A stretch of 64,000 nucleotides of DNA. It comes from Synechococcus sp. CBW1002 (GTDB lineage Bacteria; Cyanobacteriota; Cyanobacteriia; PCC-6307; Cyanobiaceae). Positions 10,381-19,516 of this stretch are shown one piece after another. Location of the stretch: assembly GCF_015840915.1 (NCBI RefSeq), contig NZ_CP060398.1, positions 1,674,001 to 1,738,000 of the forward strand. Direction: 5' to 3'. The position numbers were made by a program, and so were the translations under genes. The notes beneath the pieces are model-generated. The model did no database searches, had not been told where the DNA came from, and saw nothing but the letters and a program-made list of their open reading frames with translations. Within the stretch, counting starts at the first letter, position 1; every line of letters starts with the position of its first letter.

Positions 10381-10511
10381 GGGGGGTTCATGAAGTTTCT
10401 GGCTGGGGCGGCTTCCCCTCCCTCTGCCCCTGGGCTGGCCCCCTCGCCCTCCGGTCGTGCTTGTTAGCGTCCACCCCGGTCAACCATTGACCCCGCCGGA
10501 GCCGGATCGGA

Positions 10512-12110
10512 GTGAGCACCCTGCCTGATCGGAGCGCCCCGAGCCAGCACCGGGTGTTGCTGGTGCGACTGCCCTGCAACCCCATCTTCCCGATCGGGCC
10601 CATCTACCTGGCCGATCACCTGCACAAGGTTTTCCCGGGGCTGCCGCAGCGCATTCTTGATCTGGCGGCCTTGCCGGTGCTGGATGTGGAGCGGGTGCTG
10701 CTCCACACGATTGAGGCCTTCCGCCCCACCCTGCTGGTGTTCTCCTGGCGAGACATTCAGATCTATGCGCCGGTGGACGGCCGTGGCGGCAATCCGCTGC
10801 AGAATTCCTTTGAGGTGTTCTACGCCCGCAATCCCATGCGGAGGCTGCGCGGTGCCATGGGCGGCCTGCGGCTGATGGGTGCCTTCTACGGCGAGCTGTG
10901 GCGCAACCTGCGGCTGGTGCGTCGCGGGTTGCGGCGGGCGCGGCGCTTTGCGCCCGAGGCCCGTGCCGTGATCGGTGGCGGCGCTGTGAGTGTGTTTTAC
11001 GAGCAGCTGGGCCGCAGCCTCCCCCGGGGCACGGTGGTGTCCGTGGGGGAGGGCGAGCCCCTGCTGGAGAAGCTGCTGCGGGGGGACTCCCTCAGCGGCG
11101 AGCGCTGTTATGTGGTGGGTGAGGCGCCAAGGCCTGGTCTGATTCACGAGCAGCCGCGGAGCTTGAGCAAGACCGCCTGCGACTACGCCTACATCGAAAC
11201 GATCTGGCCCCAGCTGAACTGGTATCTGGAAGGGGGCGATTTCTACGTGGGGGTGCAGACCAAGCGCGGCTGTCCCCACAACTGCTGCTATTGCGTTTAC
11301 ACCGTGGTGGAAGGCAAGGCGGTGCGGGTGAACCCGGTGGAGGAGGTGGTGCGGGAGATGCGGCAGCTCTACGACCGGGGCGTTCGCGGTTTCTGGTTCA
11401 CCGACGCCCAGTTCATCCCCGCCCGCCGCTACATCGAAGACGCCAAGCAGCTGCTGCGGGCGATCCAGGCCAATGGCATGACCGACATCCGCTGGGCCGC
11501 CTACATCCGTGCCGACAACATCGATGCCGAGCTGGCGGAGCTGATGGTGGCCACCGGCATGGACTACTTCGAGATCGGTATCACCTCCGGATCCCAGGAG
11601 TTGGTGCGCAAGATGCGCATGGGCTACAACCTGCGCACTGTTTTAGAGAACTGCCGCCTGCTGGCCCGGGCCGGCTTCCGCGAGCATGTATCGGTGAATT
11701 ATTCGTTCAACGTGATCGATGAGCGGCCCGAGACGATCCGCCAGACCGTGGCTTACCACCGCGAACTGGAGCGGATCTTCGGCGCCGACAAGGTGGAGCC
11801 AGCCATCTTCTTCATCGGCCTGCAGCCCCACACCCATCTCGAGCAGTATGGCTTCGAGCAGGGCCTGATTCAGCCGGGCTACGACCCGATGAGCATGCTC
11901 CCCTGGACGGCCCGCAAGCTGCTCTGGAACCCCGAGCCGATGGGCAGCACGTTCGGCCGGATCTGTCTGGAGGCCTTTGAACGCAACCCCGCTGATTTCG
12001 GTCGCACCGTGATGGCCCTGCTGGAGCGCGACTACGGCACCGCTCCCCTGGAGGAGGCACTGCATGCGCCGGTGGAAGGGCGTCGGGCCATGGCCACCGC
12101 CACCCATTGA
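10512..12110 (+). CDS. Radical SAM protein with N-terminal B12-binding-like region, possibly PSII high-light acclimation family
   Basis: A 532-residue radical SAM enzyme with the cluster motif C-x3-C-x2-C at Cys254, Cys258 and Cys261 (KRGCPHNCCYC). The N-terminal 200 residues have the VLLVRLPCN and VIGGGAVS strands of a cobalamin-binding-like Rossmann domain (no DxHxxG is obvious). The TIM-barrel continues with FWFTDAQFIPARRY and YFEIGITSGSQELVRKMRMGY. I recall cyanobacterial proteins of this kind annotated as 'photosystem II high light acclimation radical SAM protein'; I could not check this here. Its position divergent from a high-light-type psbA supports the idea. It starts at a GTG (10512). 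The IS5 element begins 49 bases after its stop. Confidence 0.8.
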   Translation: MSTLPDRSAPSQHRVLLVRLPCNPIFPIGPIYLADHLHKVFPGLPQRILDLAALPVLDVERVLLHTIEAFRPTLLVFSWRDIQIYAPVDGRGGNPLQNSFEVFYARNPMRRLRGAMGGLRLMGAFYGELWRNLRLVRRGLRRARRFAPEARAVIGGGAVSVFYEQLGRSLPRGTVVSVGEGEPLLEKLLRGDSLSGERCYVVGEAPRPGLIHEQPRSLSKTACDYAYIETIWPQLNWYLEGGDFYVGVQTKRGCPHNCCYCVYTVVEGKAVRVNPVEEVVREMRQLYDRGVRGFWFTDAQFIPARRYIEDAKQLLRAIQANGMTDIRWAAYIRADNIDAELAELMVATGMDYFEIGITSGSQELVRKMRMGYNLRTVLENCRLLARAGFREHVSVNYSFNVIDERPETIRQTVAYHRELERIFGADKVEPAIFFIGLQPHTHLEQYGFEQGLIQPGYDPMSMLPWTARKLLWNPEPMGSTFGRICLEAFERNPADFGRTVMALLERDYGTAPLEEALHAPVEGRRAMATATH

Positions 12111-12159
12111 TGCTGCCGTCGTCACAGCCTCAGGGCCTGGTTGACACCGTCTGTCTTTA

Positions 12160-13404
12160 GGGCGCCTCGAAAAATTAGCTGTTTCCCAGTGTTCTTCAGG
12201 CATGCAAAAAGCCGCCAATGGCGGCATGCAGCAGAATTTTGTATCGGCGAGTGAGCTTTTTACTGCGCTATCGGACACTCCTTCGAGGATTCATGCCACC
12301 ACTGGTTCATGGCTGATGCGCTGAAGATAGCGAAGGAAGTTGACGGCCAGATTCTTGAGCCCCCACCATGCCTCGTTCCTTGCCAGCCCAATCTTTCGCG
12401 TCAGCTTCCCACCCATTGACATTGTCATGCAGCCGAAGACATGCTCCACACACGCTCTGATGGCTGACTTGACGCGATTTAGGTCCTTGGCGGCGTCGCT
12501 GAGCGGGTGATTGCGAGCGCCCTTTTCGTGGATCAAGCTTTCGAAGCGCCCCAAGCTCAGCAGATCTTCAAAGCACTCACCTGAATAAGCTGAGTCTGCC
12601 CAGACATAATCATGTTCATTCTCCGGATCCAGCAGCCGTGGAAGCATCTGACTGTCATGAATATTGGCAGGTGTAATGGCATATCGGCGGATAAAGCCAT
12701 GGTCGACGTCAATGCAGATGCTGTTCTTGTAACCGAAGTAGTTGATGCCGTTCTTTTTAACCCAGCGAGCGTCTAGATCCTTCTGCCGCAGGCGATCTGG
12801 GTTTTCTTCCCAGCCTTCCGGCAGCCTACCTGCTTTGATTTCCTTGTTCTCGTCACGGGTGTTGCGCTGTTTGGGGACAGGTACGAGAGTCGCATCAATA
12901 ATCTGACCACCACGGGCTTGGAGTCCCTGTGAGCGGAGGTATGCCTCGAGCATCTCGAAGAGCTCCTCAATCACTCCTGCTTTGCGCAGCCTTTCCCTGA
13001 ACAAGGCGACTGTGGTTGCATCAGGAATGCTGTTCATCACACCCAGCCCGACAAACTCCTCAAAGGAATGCCTGTCATTCACCTGGAACTCAAACTCATC
13101 ATCGCTGAGGTTAAATAGCTGCTGGAGAACAAGCATCTTGAAAAGGATCAGCGGATCAATCCGCTTACGCCCTGCATTGCTCTTGCGATCCTGCGCGTAT
13201 CCTTGGTCAAGTATCGGCTGGAATTTTTCCCATGGGATCGAATCAGACAGCCGCTAGAGAACCGGCTTCTTCTCTTGGAGCTTTGCGACCCTATGCTGTT
13301 CGTCCCAAAACCCTCTTTTGCCCACCGCTGGCATGCAGTCTGATTTCCTGATTCTATCGCTATTCCATCGTAATCAACCAGCTTGCTGATTTTTCGAGGT
13401 GCCC
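12160..13404 (-). mobile_element. IS5-family insertion sequence, complete ends but defective transposase
   Basis: The element is bounded by 20-bp imperfect inverted repeats, 18 of 20 matching: GGGCGCCTCGAAAAATTAGC at 12160-12179 and the complement of 13385-13404. It holds one transposase frame on the minus strand. I could not find a matching target-site duplication outside the ends (left flank CTTTA, right flank TTGGT), which suggests a later deletion or rearrangement on one side. The right end directly joins a sensor-kinase gene that has lost its front. Confidence 0.85.
12291..13334 (-). pseudogene. IS5-family transposase with in-frame amber stop
   Basis: The frame opens with ATG at 13334 (MPAVGKRGFWDEQHRVAKL) and meets TAG at 13254-13256 after 26 codons. 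It then continues in the same frame as RLSDSIPWEKFQPILDQGY, the typical IS5 N-terminal helix, through to 12291. The segment after the stop has a convincing ATG only at 13136 (MLVLQQLFNLSDDEFEFQ). The DDE core is visible: IIDATLVPVPKQRN, DYVWADSAYSG and RACVEHVFGCM. The full reading is 347 codons. It works only with stop read-through, or shortened by some 67 residues from an internal start, so it is most likely inactive. Confidence 0.82.
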
Positions 13405-13776
13405 TTGGTCACTGATCTGGCCCCTGATCTCCAGATTCAGGGAAGTCCAGATCATCTGATTCGATTGTTTTTGAATCTGCTGGATAATGCTGTGAAACAC
13501 ACCCCCGCTTCGGGAGCTGTCACCGTGACAGCTGTTGCTCAGCGGGGCTCCGTTCAGGTCAGCGTGAGTGATACCGGGCCTGGCATCTCTGCAGAGCATC
13601 TGCCCCATTTATTTCAACGCTTTTACCGCGTTGAAAAGTCGCGTTCCCGCGCGATGGGAGGCACAGGTCTGGGTTTGGCGATTGCCCAGGAAATCGTCCA
13701 TCGTTATCATGGAACCATTGCAGCCCAGAGCCAGCCCGGGGAGGGCACAACCTTGAGGGTCAGCTTTCCCAGGTAA
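13399..13776 (+). pseudogene. Sensor histidine kinase, ATPase domain remnant (5' truncated at the IS)
   Basis: Only about 125 residues remain, all from the HATPase_c domain. The N box reads NLLDNAVKHTP, G1 VSDTGPGI, the F box LFQRFYRV and G2 GGTGLGLAI. The sensor part, HAMP and phospho-acceptor histidine are missing, and the frame begins inside the right inverted repeat of the IS5 element (GTG 13399). No front half is present left of the element, so this is not a simple insertion. The box spacing resembles PhoR/RppB-type kinases. Without the dimerisation domain it cannot autophosphorylate normally. Confidence 0.8.
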
Positions 13777-13785
13777 GTCCATCAG

Positions 13786-14619
13786 TCAGGGGCGCGCCTG
13801 ATGGGCCCACCAGCGCCGCCGCACCCAGAGCAGTGCCCCCAGGCCGAGCCATCCCACCAGCCCACCGATCGGGTTGGGTGCCACCTCACCTGGACCCACC
13901 AGCCAGGCCGGGGCCTGGCTGGACAGTTGCAGCAGGCTTCCCTGCAGCAGGAACCAGCCCCCCACCAGGCCGCCGTGCAGCCCGATGGCGCCCCAGAGCA
14001 GGCCCCCATCGGCGCGGCGCTGCAGGCCCAGCACCAGACCCAGCAGCCCCAGTCCCCCCAGCAGGGCCAGCAGCGCCGCCGGCCCCAGGTTGAAACGGGT
14101 GTGCACCAGGCTGAACAGAACCGCCTGGGCCAGCAGGGCCCTCTGGCCTGCCAAGCGGCTGCCCCCCAGCAGCTGGGTGAGTTCCCCCCAGAGCCAGCCG
14201 CGGAACACCAGTTCCTCGGCGAAGCCCACCCCAAGCATCAGCAGCAGGGCGTTGATCCAATCACTCAGTGCCACGCCTCCCTGCCAGTGGGCCCAGCCGC
14301 CCAGCACCAGGGGCAGGCTGAGGACCAGCAGCAGCAGCAGGGCCTTCAACAGGCCGCGCAGCAACGCCCGCAGTACAGCTGGTGCGGGGCCGAGCACCCC
14401 CAGCGTCGTCCAGGGGGCCGGCTGCCGCCACATCCGACCCACCCAGAGGGGCAGGCTGAGCAGGAACAGGGCCAGGGTGAAGGCGGTGCCGATCAGGGGG
14501 CGATCAGCCGGCGCCAGGGGCAGGGGCAGAGCCAGGAGCCATCCCGCTCCATAGAGCAGGGGCACGTACAGCAGCCCCGCCAGCCAGCGCCAGGGGCCGG
14601 CGGCACCGGCCAGGCTCAT
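13786..14619 (-). CDS. CPBP (CAAX protease-like) intramembrane metalloprotease
   Basis: A 277-residue polytopic membrane protein with about eight hydrophobic segments. The ABI/CPBP motifs are present: EELVFRGW with Glu135-Glu136, FSLVHTRF with His173, and a later LHGGLVGG. In the Rce1 fold these residues bind the catalytic metal. In bacteria members take part in bacteriocin self-protection or in prenyl-protein-like processing, but most are unassigned, as is this one. Its ATG overlaps the end of clpS by four bases (14616-14619), so the two are co-translated. Confidence 0.82.
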   Translation of the reverse strand: MSLAGAAGPWRWLAGLLYVPLLYGAGWLLALPLPLAPADRPLIGTAFTLALFLLSLPLWVGRMWRQPAPWTTLGVLGPAPAVLRALLRGLLKALLLLLVLSLPLVLGGWAHWQGGVALSDWINALLLMLGVGFAEELVFRGWLWGELTQLLGGSRLAGQRALLAQAVLFSLVHTRFNLGPAALLALLGGLGLLGLVLGLQRRADGGLLWGAIGLHGGLVGGWFLLQGSLLQLSSQAPAWLVGPGEVAPNPIGGLVGWLGLGALLWVRRRWWAHQARP

Positions 14620-15011
14620 GTCTCCGGTTCGATCGTGCTGGTGAGCCCCTTGCCCTTGAGGGTTTCGCAGTAGAACTCCGCCGGCTCCAGATCGCAGACG
14701 ATCACAAGACCCACGCCGGTGTTGTGGGCCTCCAGCATCACGGCAATCGCGTCCTGCTCGCTGAGGGAGGGCACCACCTGGCGCAGGGTCGTCACCACGT
14801 ATTCCATGGAGTTGACCGGATCGTTGTGCAGCAGCACCTTGTACCGGGGCGAGGGCTTGCGCACTCGCTCCGTCGTCTTTTCGATCACAGCCGCCCCGCC
14901 GGGGGAACGGCTGGGTGTGGCGGTGGCGTGCCAGTGGGCTCCGGCAGCAGCATCCAACGCGTGGATCCTGGAGGCATCAGCCACAGGCAGCATCAGGGAA
15001 GGAGGCGTCAT
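14616..15011 (-). CDS. clpS: ClpS adaptor of the Clp protease
   Basis: An N-end-rule adaptor that delivers substrates to ClpC/ClpP. The core is unmistakable: RYKVLLHNDPVNSMEYVVTTL (the HNDPVN-ME hallmark), LSEQDAIAVMLEAHNTG, and a C-terminal CDLEPAEFYCETLKGKGL. I chose the ATG at 15011 (MTPPSLMLP), giving 131 residues with an unusual 45-residue N-terminal extension. An ATG at 15026 and a GTG nearer the conserved core (VIEKTTERVRKPSP) are alternatives. The frame continues open upstream inside dapL, but that part is a shadow. The CPBP protease gene follows with a four-base overlap. Confidence 0.9.
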   Translation of the reverse strand: MTPPSLMLPVADASRIHALDAAAGAHWHATATPSRSPGGAAVIEKTTERVRKPSPRYKVLLHNDPVNSMEYVVTTLRQVVPSLSEQDAIAVMLEAHNTGVGLVIVCDLEPAEFYCETLKGKGLTSTIEPET

Positions 15012-15094
15012 GAGGGACTCCAGCATGACCTGGGCCAACTGTATCGATTCGCCCTGGGCTTGCGGTTGCAGGGCCGGATTGGAGATCACCTGAC

Positions 15095-16321
15095 TCACAG
15101 GGCCCGCACCCGGCGCATCGCTTCCTCCACGTTGGCGCGGCTGTTGAAGGCCGAGAGGCGGAAGTAGCCCTCGCCGGCGGCACCGAAGCCGCTGCCGGGG
15201 GTGCCCACCACATGGGCCTGGCTCAACAGTCGATCGAAGAAGCCCCAGGAATCCACGCCCTCGGGGGTCTTCAGCCAGACGTAGGGGGCCTGCTCGCCGC
15301 CGTAAACCTGCAGTCCCGCGGCGCTGAGTTCGCGGCGGATGATCGCGGCGTTCTCCATGTAGAAGTCGATCAGGGCCTTCACCTGGGTCTGCCCTTCGGG
15401 TGAATACACGGCCTCGGCACCCCGTTGCACGATGTAGCTCACCCCGTTGAACTTGGTGCACTGGCGCCGGTTCCACAGGCCCCACAGCTCCACCTTCTCA
15501 CCATTGGCGGCGGTGCCCATCAGATCGCGGGGCACCACGGTGAGGGCGCAGCGGGTGCCGGTGAAGCCGGCGTTCTTGGAGAAGGAGCGGAACTCGATCG
15601 CACACTCCCGTGCCCCCTCGATCTCGTAGATCGAGTGGGGCAGAGAGGGGTCCTGGATGAAGGCCTCGTAGGCGGCATCAAACAGGATCAGGGCGTCATT
15701 GGCGCGGGCGTAGTCGACCCAGTCCTTGAGCTGCTCCCTGGTGGCCACCGCGCCGGTGGGGTTGTTGGGAAAGCAGAGGTAGATCAGATCCACCGTTTCG
15801 CTGGGGATCTGAGCAGTGAAGCCGTTCTCGGCATTGATCGGCAGGTAGGTGAGCCCGCCGTACTGACCCGCGGCATCGGCCTCGCCGGTGCGGCCCGCCA
15901 TCACGTTGCTGTCTACATACACCGGATACACCGGATCGGTCACGGCGATGCGGTTGCCCTCCCCCAGGATGTCGAGGATGTTGGCGCTGTCGCACTTGGA
16001 GCCGTCGGACACGAAGATCTCCTCAGCGGAGATGTCGCAGCTGCGGGCCTGGAAGTCGTGGGCGGCGATCTTCTCGCGTAGCCAGAGGTAGCCCTGCTCC
16101 GGGCCATAGCCGTGGAAGCCCTCGCGGGTGCCCATCGCGTCGATCGCGGCCTTCATGGCAATGCGGCAGGCCTCGGGCAGCGGTTCGGTCACATCGCCGA
16201 TGCCCAGGCGGATGATGGCGGCTTCGGGGTTGGCCTCGCTGAAGGCCTTGACCCGTCGGGCGATCTCGGGGAACAGATAGCCCGCCTTGAGCTTGAGGTA
16301 GTTGCCGTTGACCTGAACCAT
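15095..16321 (-). CDS. dapL: LL-diaminopimelate aminotransferase
   Basis: A 408-residue PLP enzyme that converts tetrahydrodipicolinate directly to LL-diaminopimelate for lysine and peptidoglycan, the route used by cyanobacteria and plants. It starts [20 protein letters not shown], as DapL proteins do. Key parts are [32 protein letters not shown] and the PLP lysine in [13 protein letters not shown]. The length is normal for the family. The start is the ATG at 16321. The same frame runs open upstream to 19444 on the antisense strand of other genes, which is a GC-rich artefact. Confidence 0.96.
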   Translation of the reverse strand: MVQVNGNYLKLKAGYLFPEIARRVKAFSEANPEAAIIRLGIGDVTEPLPEACRIAMKAAIDAMGTREGFHGYGPEQGYLWLREKIAAHDFQARSCDISAEEIFVSDGSKCDSANILDILGEGNRIAVTDPVYPVYVDSNVMAGRTGEADAAGQYGGLTYLPINAENGFTAQIPSETVDLIYLCFPNNPTGAVATREQLKDWVDYARANDALILFDAAYEAFIQDPSLPHSIYEIEGARECAIEFRSFSKNAGFTGTRCALTVVPRDLMGTAANGEKVELWGLWNRRQCTKFNGVSYIVQRGAEAVYSPEGQTQVKALIDFYMENAAIIRRELSAAGLQVYGGEQAPYVWLKTPEGVDSWGFFDRLLSQAHVVGTPGSGFGAAGEGYFRLSAFNSRANVEEAMRRVRAL

Positions 16322-16486
16322 GGCAAAAGAGGGCTGCGCCGCAGCTGGAGTCGCTGGCGGGATTGTCCTACGGCAGTGGCCGATCGCAGCAGGGCAGCTC
16401 TCCTCAGGCTTGCGCCAGGGGGCGTTGGCAGAGCACCGGCTCTGGTGCCGTCTGCGGCGCTGCATAGCATCAAGCTCTGCCAAGCC

Positions 16487-19210
16487 GTGCCCGCCGTGCC
16501 TTCCACCGCTTCCTCCGCCACGGCTGTTGCTGACGACGCAGTGCCTGCCCGAGCTGTCTCTGTCGACCCTGGCTCTGCCCCGATCGATTTCGATGCCCTG
16601 GTCGATCTGGGTATCAGCAAGCCTGCCCGTTACCTGGGCAACGAGCTGGGGGTGATGCCGCGCGACTGGGAGCGCGACTGGCGAGCGGCTGGGGTGCGCT
16701 GGGCCCTCACCTATCCCGAGGTCTACGAGGTGGGGGCGAGCAACACCGGCCACATCATTCTCTATTCGATTCTCAATTCCCTTCCCGCTCAGCTCTGTGA
16801 CCGGGCCTACCTGCCTGCCCCCGATCTGGCCGACCGGCTGCGGCAGCGGCGGCAGCCCCTGTTCGCGGTGGAGAGCCGCCGCCCCCTGGCGGCCTTTGAC
16901 ATCCTTGGCTTCAGCCTCAGCTACGAACTGGGCGGCACCAACATCCTCACGATGCTGGAGCTGGCCGGCATCCCGATCCGCGCTGTCGATCGGGGAGATC
17001 TGCCTCTGGATGATCCCGCTGCGCCGCCCCTGATCTTCGCCGGTGGTCCCACGGCCACCAGCAACCCCGAGCCCTATGCCGCCTTCTTCGATTTCGTCGC
17101 CCTCGGCGATGGCGAGGAGCTGCTGCCGGAGATCGGCCTGGTGGTGGCGGAGGCCCGTGCCGCCGGCCTCAGCCGCCGCGCCCTGCTGCGCGATCTGGCC
17201 CAGGTGCCGGGTGTCTACGTGCCGGCTCTCTACGGCCAAGCTGCCGATGGGGTGAGCCTGCAGCCCCTGGAGCCAGGGCTGCCGCCACGGATCCAGCGCC
17301 GCACCGCCACGCCGATGCCCCACTACGCCATGGGGCTGGTGCCCCACATCGAAACGGTGCACGACCGCCTCACGGTGGAGATCCGGCGCGGCTGTACCCG
17401 TGGTTGCCGCTTCTGCCAGCCGGGCATGCTGACCCGTCCGGCCCGCGATGTCGAACCCGAGGCGGTGATCGAGGCGGTGGAGGAGGGGATGCGCCGCACC
17501 GGCTACAGCGATTTCTCGTTGCTCTCGCTCAGTTGCAGCGATTACCTGGCCCTGCCCGCGGTGGGTGTGGAACTGCGCAACCGGCTGGCCGAGCGCAATG
17601 TGAGCCTCACCCTGCCCAGCCAGCGGGTGGATCGCTTTGACGAGAACATCGCCCATATCCTCGGCGGCACCCGCAAGGGGGGGCTCACCTTTGCGCCGGA
17701 GGCCGGTACCCAGCGCCTGCGCGACATCGTCAACAAGGGCCTCACCGACGCGGAGCTGCTGCGGGGCATTCGCACGGCGATGCAGAGCGGTTACCGCAAG
17801 GTGAAGCTCTATTTCATGATCGGTCTGCCGGGTGAAACCGATGCCGATGTGCTCGGCATCGCCGATACCTGCCGCGCCCTGCAACGCGACTGCGCCGATC
17901 TGGGCCGGCTGGAGCTGAACCTCACGATCAGCAACTTCACGCCCAAGCCCCATACGCCCTTCCAGTGGCACAGCGTCTCCACCGCGGAGTTCGTGCGGCG
18001 TCAGCAGCTGTTGCGCTCCGCCCTGCGCCAGCTGCGCGGCATCAAGACCAATTTCACCGATGTGCGCCTCTCGGCGATCGAGGATTTCGTCGGCCGCGGC
18101 GATCGACGCCTGGCGCCTGTGCTCGAGGCGGCCTGGCGGGCCGGCGCCGGCCTCGATGCCTGGTTCGAGTCGGCCGATCGCACCCATGCCGCCTGGACCG
18201 CCGCCATCGAGGCGGCCGGCCTGGAGGGCCGCTACAGGGCCCTGGAGATGGGGGCCTGGAGCAGCGCCGAGGCCCTCTCGGTCGAGGACCTGGAGGCGTT
18301 CTGCGCCCAGCCCCTGCCCTGGGATCACATCGATGCGGGGCTGGAGAAGCGCTGGCTGGCCGAGGATCTGCAACGGGCCCTGGCGGCCCTGGTGGTGCCG
18401 GATTGTTCCTTCGCCGGTTGCAGCAGCTGCGGTGTCTGCGGGCCGGAACTGGGTCATAACGTGGTGATCGCGCCGCCGCCGATTCCCTCCCTGGAGGCAC
18501 AGCGCGCCCCGGCCAGCGAGCGGGTGTTCCGGCTGCGCTTCGGGTTCGCCAAGACAGGCTCCCTGGCCCTGATCAGCCATCTCGACACGGTGCGGCTGCT
18601 GGAGAGGGCCCTGCGGCGCAGCGGTCTGCCGGTGAGCTTCACCGGTGGGTTTCACCCCCTGCCCCGGCTGCAGTTCGCGCTCTCGTTGCCGCTGGGGGTG
18701 GAGGGCCTCGGTGAATGGATGGATCTGGAGTTCACCGAGGCCTGCGATCCGGCGGCGGTGCGCCAGGCGCTGCAGGTTGAGCTGCCCGCGGAGTTCCGCC
18801 TGCTCTCGGTCGGGGAGGTGGCGGTGTTCGGCCCCAGCCTGTCCCAGGAGGTCGAAGCGGCCCTGTGGCGGTTCACGGCCAGCCCCGTGGAGCCGGTGCC
18901 ATGGCAGCGCTGGCAGGAGGCTGTGGCGGCGCTGCTGGAGGCCGATGCGCTCCTCTGGGAGGACACCGATAAAAAAGGCCGACCACGGCAGCGGGACTGC
19001 CGGCCCTATCTGTTCGACCTCGCCGTGGACACCAGCGCTGACGCCGGCCTGAATGCCGCTGAAGCGGTCGTGACTGTCCGGGCCTGGGTGGATTCCCAGG
19101 GGCGCAGTCTGCGGCCGGAGCAGGTGATCCACTGGCTTGGCGAGGCTTTGGGCTGTCGACTGCGGGCCTCCAGAACCCAGCGGCAGGGGCTGATCTTGCG
19201 AGCGTGCTAA
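16487..19210 (+). CDS. Radical SAM protein with C-terminal DUF2344 (TIGR03960/TIGR03936 type)
   Basis: A two-module protein of about 907 residues. The first 600 residues hold a B12-binding-like domain followed by a radical SAM barrel with [14 protein letters not shown] (C-x3-C-x2-C near residue 300) and [19 protein letters not shown]. The last 230 residues (from [21 protein letters not shown]) are DUF2344. The fused form is standard in cyanobacteria. A role in RNA or ribosome modification is guessed from its constant place before rne, but is unproven. GTG codons at 16487 and 16496 are the likeliest starts; the open frame extends further upstream into the antisense of dapL. The rne gene follows after about 306 bases. 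Confidence 0.85.
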   Translation: MPAVPSTASSATAVADDAVPARAVSVDPGSAPIDFDALVDLGISKPARYLGNELGVMPRDWERDWRAAGVRWALTYPEVYEVGASNTGHIILYSILNSLPAQLCDRAYLPAPDLADRLRQRRQPLFAVESRRPLAAFDILGFSLSYELGGTNILTMLELAGIPIRAVDRGDLPLDDPAAPPLIFAGGPTATSNPEPYAAFFDFVALGDGEELLPEIGLVVAEARAAGLSRRALLRDLAQVPGVYVPALYGQAADGVSLQPLEPGLPPRIQRRTATPMPHYAMGLVPHIETVHDRLTVEIRRGCTRGCRFCQPGMLTRPARDVEPEAVIEAVEEGMRRTGYSDFSLLSLSCSDYLALPAVGVELRNRLAERNVSLTLPSQRVDRFDENIAHILGGTRKGGLTFAPEAGTQRLRDIVNKGLTDAELLRGIRTAMQSGYRKVKLYFMIGLPGETDADVLGIADTCRALQRDCADLGRLELNLTISNFTPKPHTPFQWHSVSTAEFVRRQQLLRSALRQLRGIKTNFTDVRLSAIEDFVGRGDRRLAPVLEAAWRAGAGLDAWFESADRTHAAWTAAIEAAGLEGRYRALEMGAWSSAEALSVEDLEAFCAQPLPWDHIDAGLEKRWLAEDLQRALAALVVPDCSFAGCSSCGVCGPELGHNVVIAPPPIPSLEAQRAPASERVFRLRFGFAKTGSLALISHLDTVRLLERALRRSGLPVSFTGGFHPLPRLQFALSLPLGVEGLGEWMDLEFTEACDPAAVRQALQVELPAEFRLLSVGEVAVFGPSLSQEVEAALWRFTASPVEPVPWQRWQEAVAALLEADALLWEDTDKKGRPRQRDCRPYLFDLAVDTSADAGLNAAEAVVTVRAWVDSQGRSLRPEQVIHWLGEALGCRLRASRTQRQGLILRAC

Positions 19211-19516
19211 TTTGCCTGCAGGTCGGCAGAAAAGTTCGCCGGTCTCCCCAACGACGGTCGGATCGAGCATTCCGCCGCCAGAACGTTTCTTCGAACAAGT
19301 CGCTCCCTTGCGACCCACTTCCCCGGACGTTCCTCCGCGGCTCGCCGGACGCAGAGCGTCTGCGTCTTCAATTTCTTCCGGATGGGCTGTCGCTGGCTTG
19401 CCGTTCCGCTGACAGTCCCACCGGCGTGCTGACGCACGCGCCATCGCCTCGCAGGGTCCTCTGAGGGGCGGGTCGATTCACCCTTGGCGGCGCTCTTTCG
19501 AGCCCAGAATTTTTCC
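19211..19516 (+). other. Leader region of rne
   Basis: A gene-free stretch of 306 bases between the radical SAM gene and the rne ATG. It contains short inverted stretches (for example GACGCAGAGCGTC near 19349) and several GC-rich hairpin candidates, but no convincing promoter boxes by eye. Long rne leaders in bacteria, including cyanobacteria, are known places of RNase E autoregulation; that role here is an inference. Confidence 0.35.

Noticed and set aside
12150-13412. Target-site duplication for the IS5 element
   Set aside because: Flanks TTAG on the left and CTTG on the right do not match in any alignment of the ends that I tried.
15095-19444. A single 1449-codon minus-strand reading frame
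   Set aside because: Only the last 408 codons are a protein (DapL). The rest is antisense to the radical SAM/DUF2344 gene, with no domain, and arises because stop codons are rare in GC-rich DNA.
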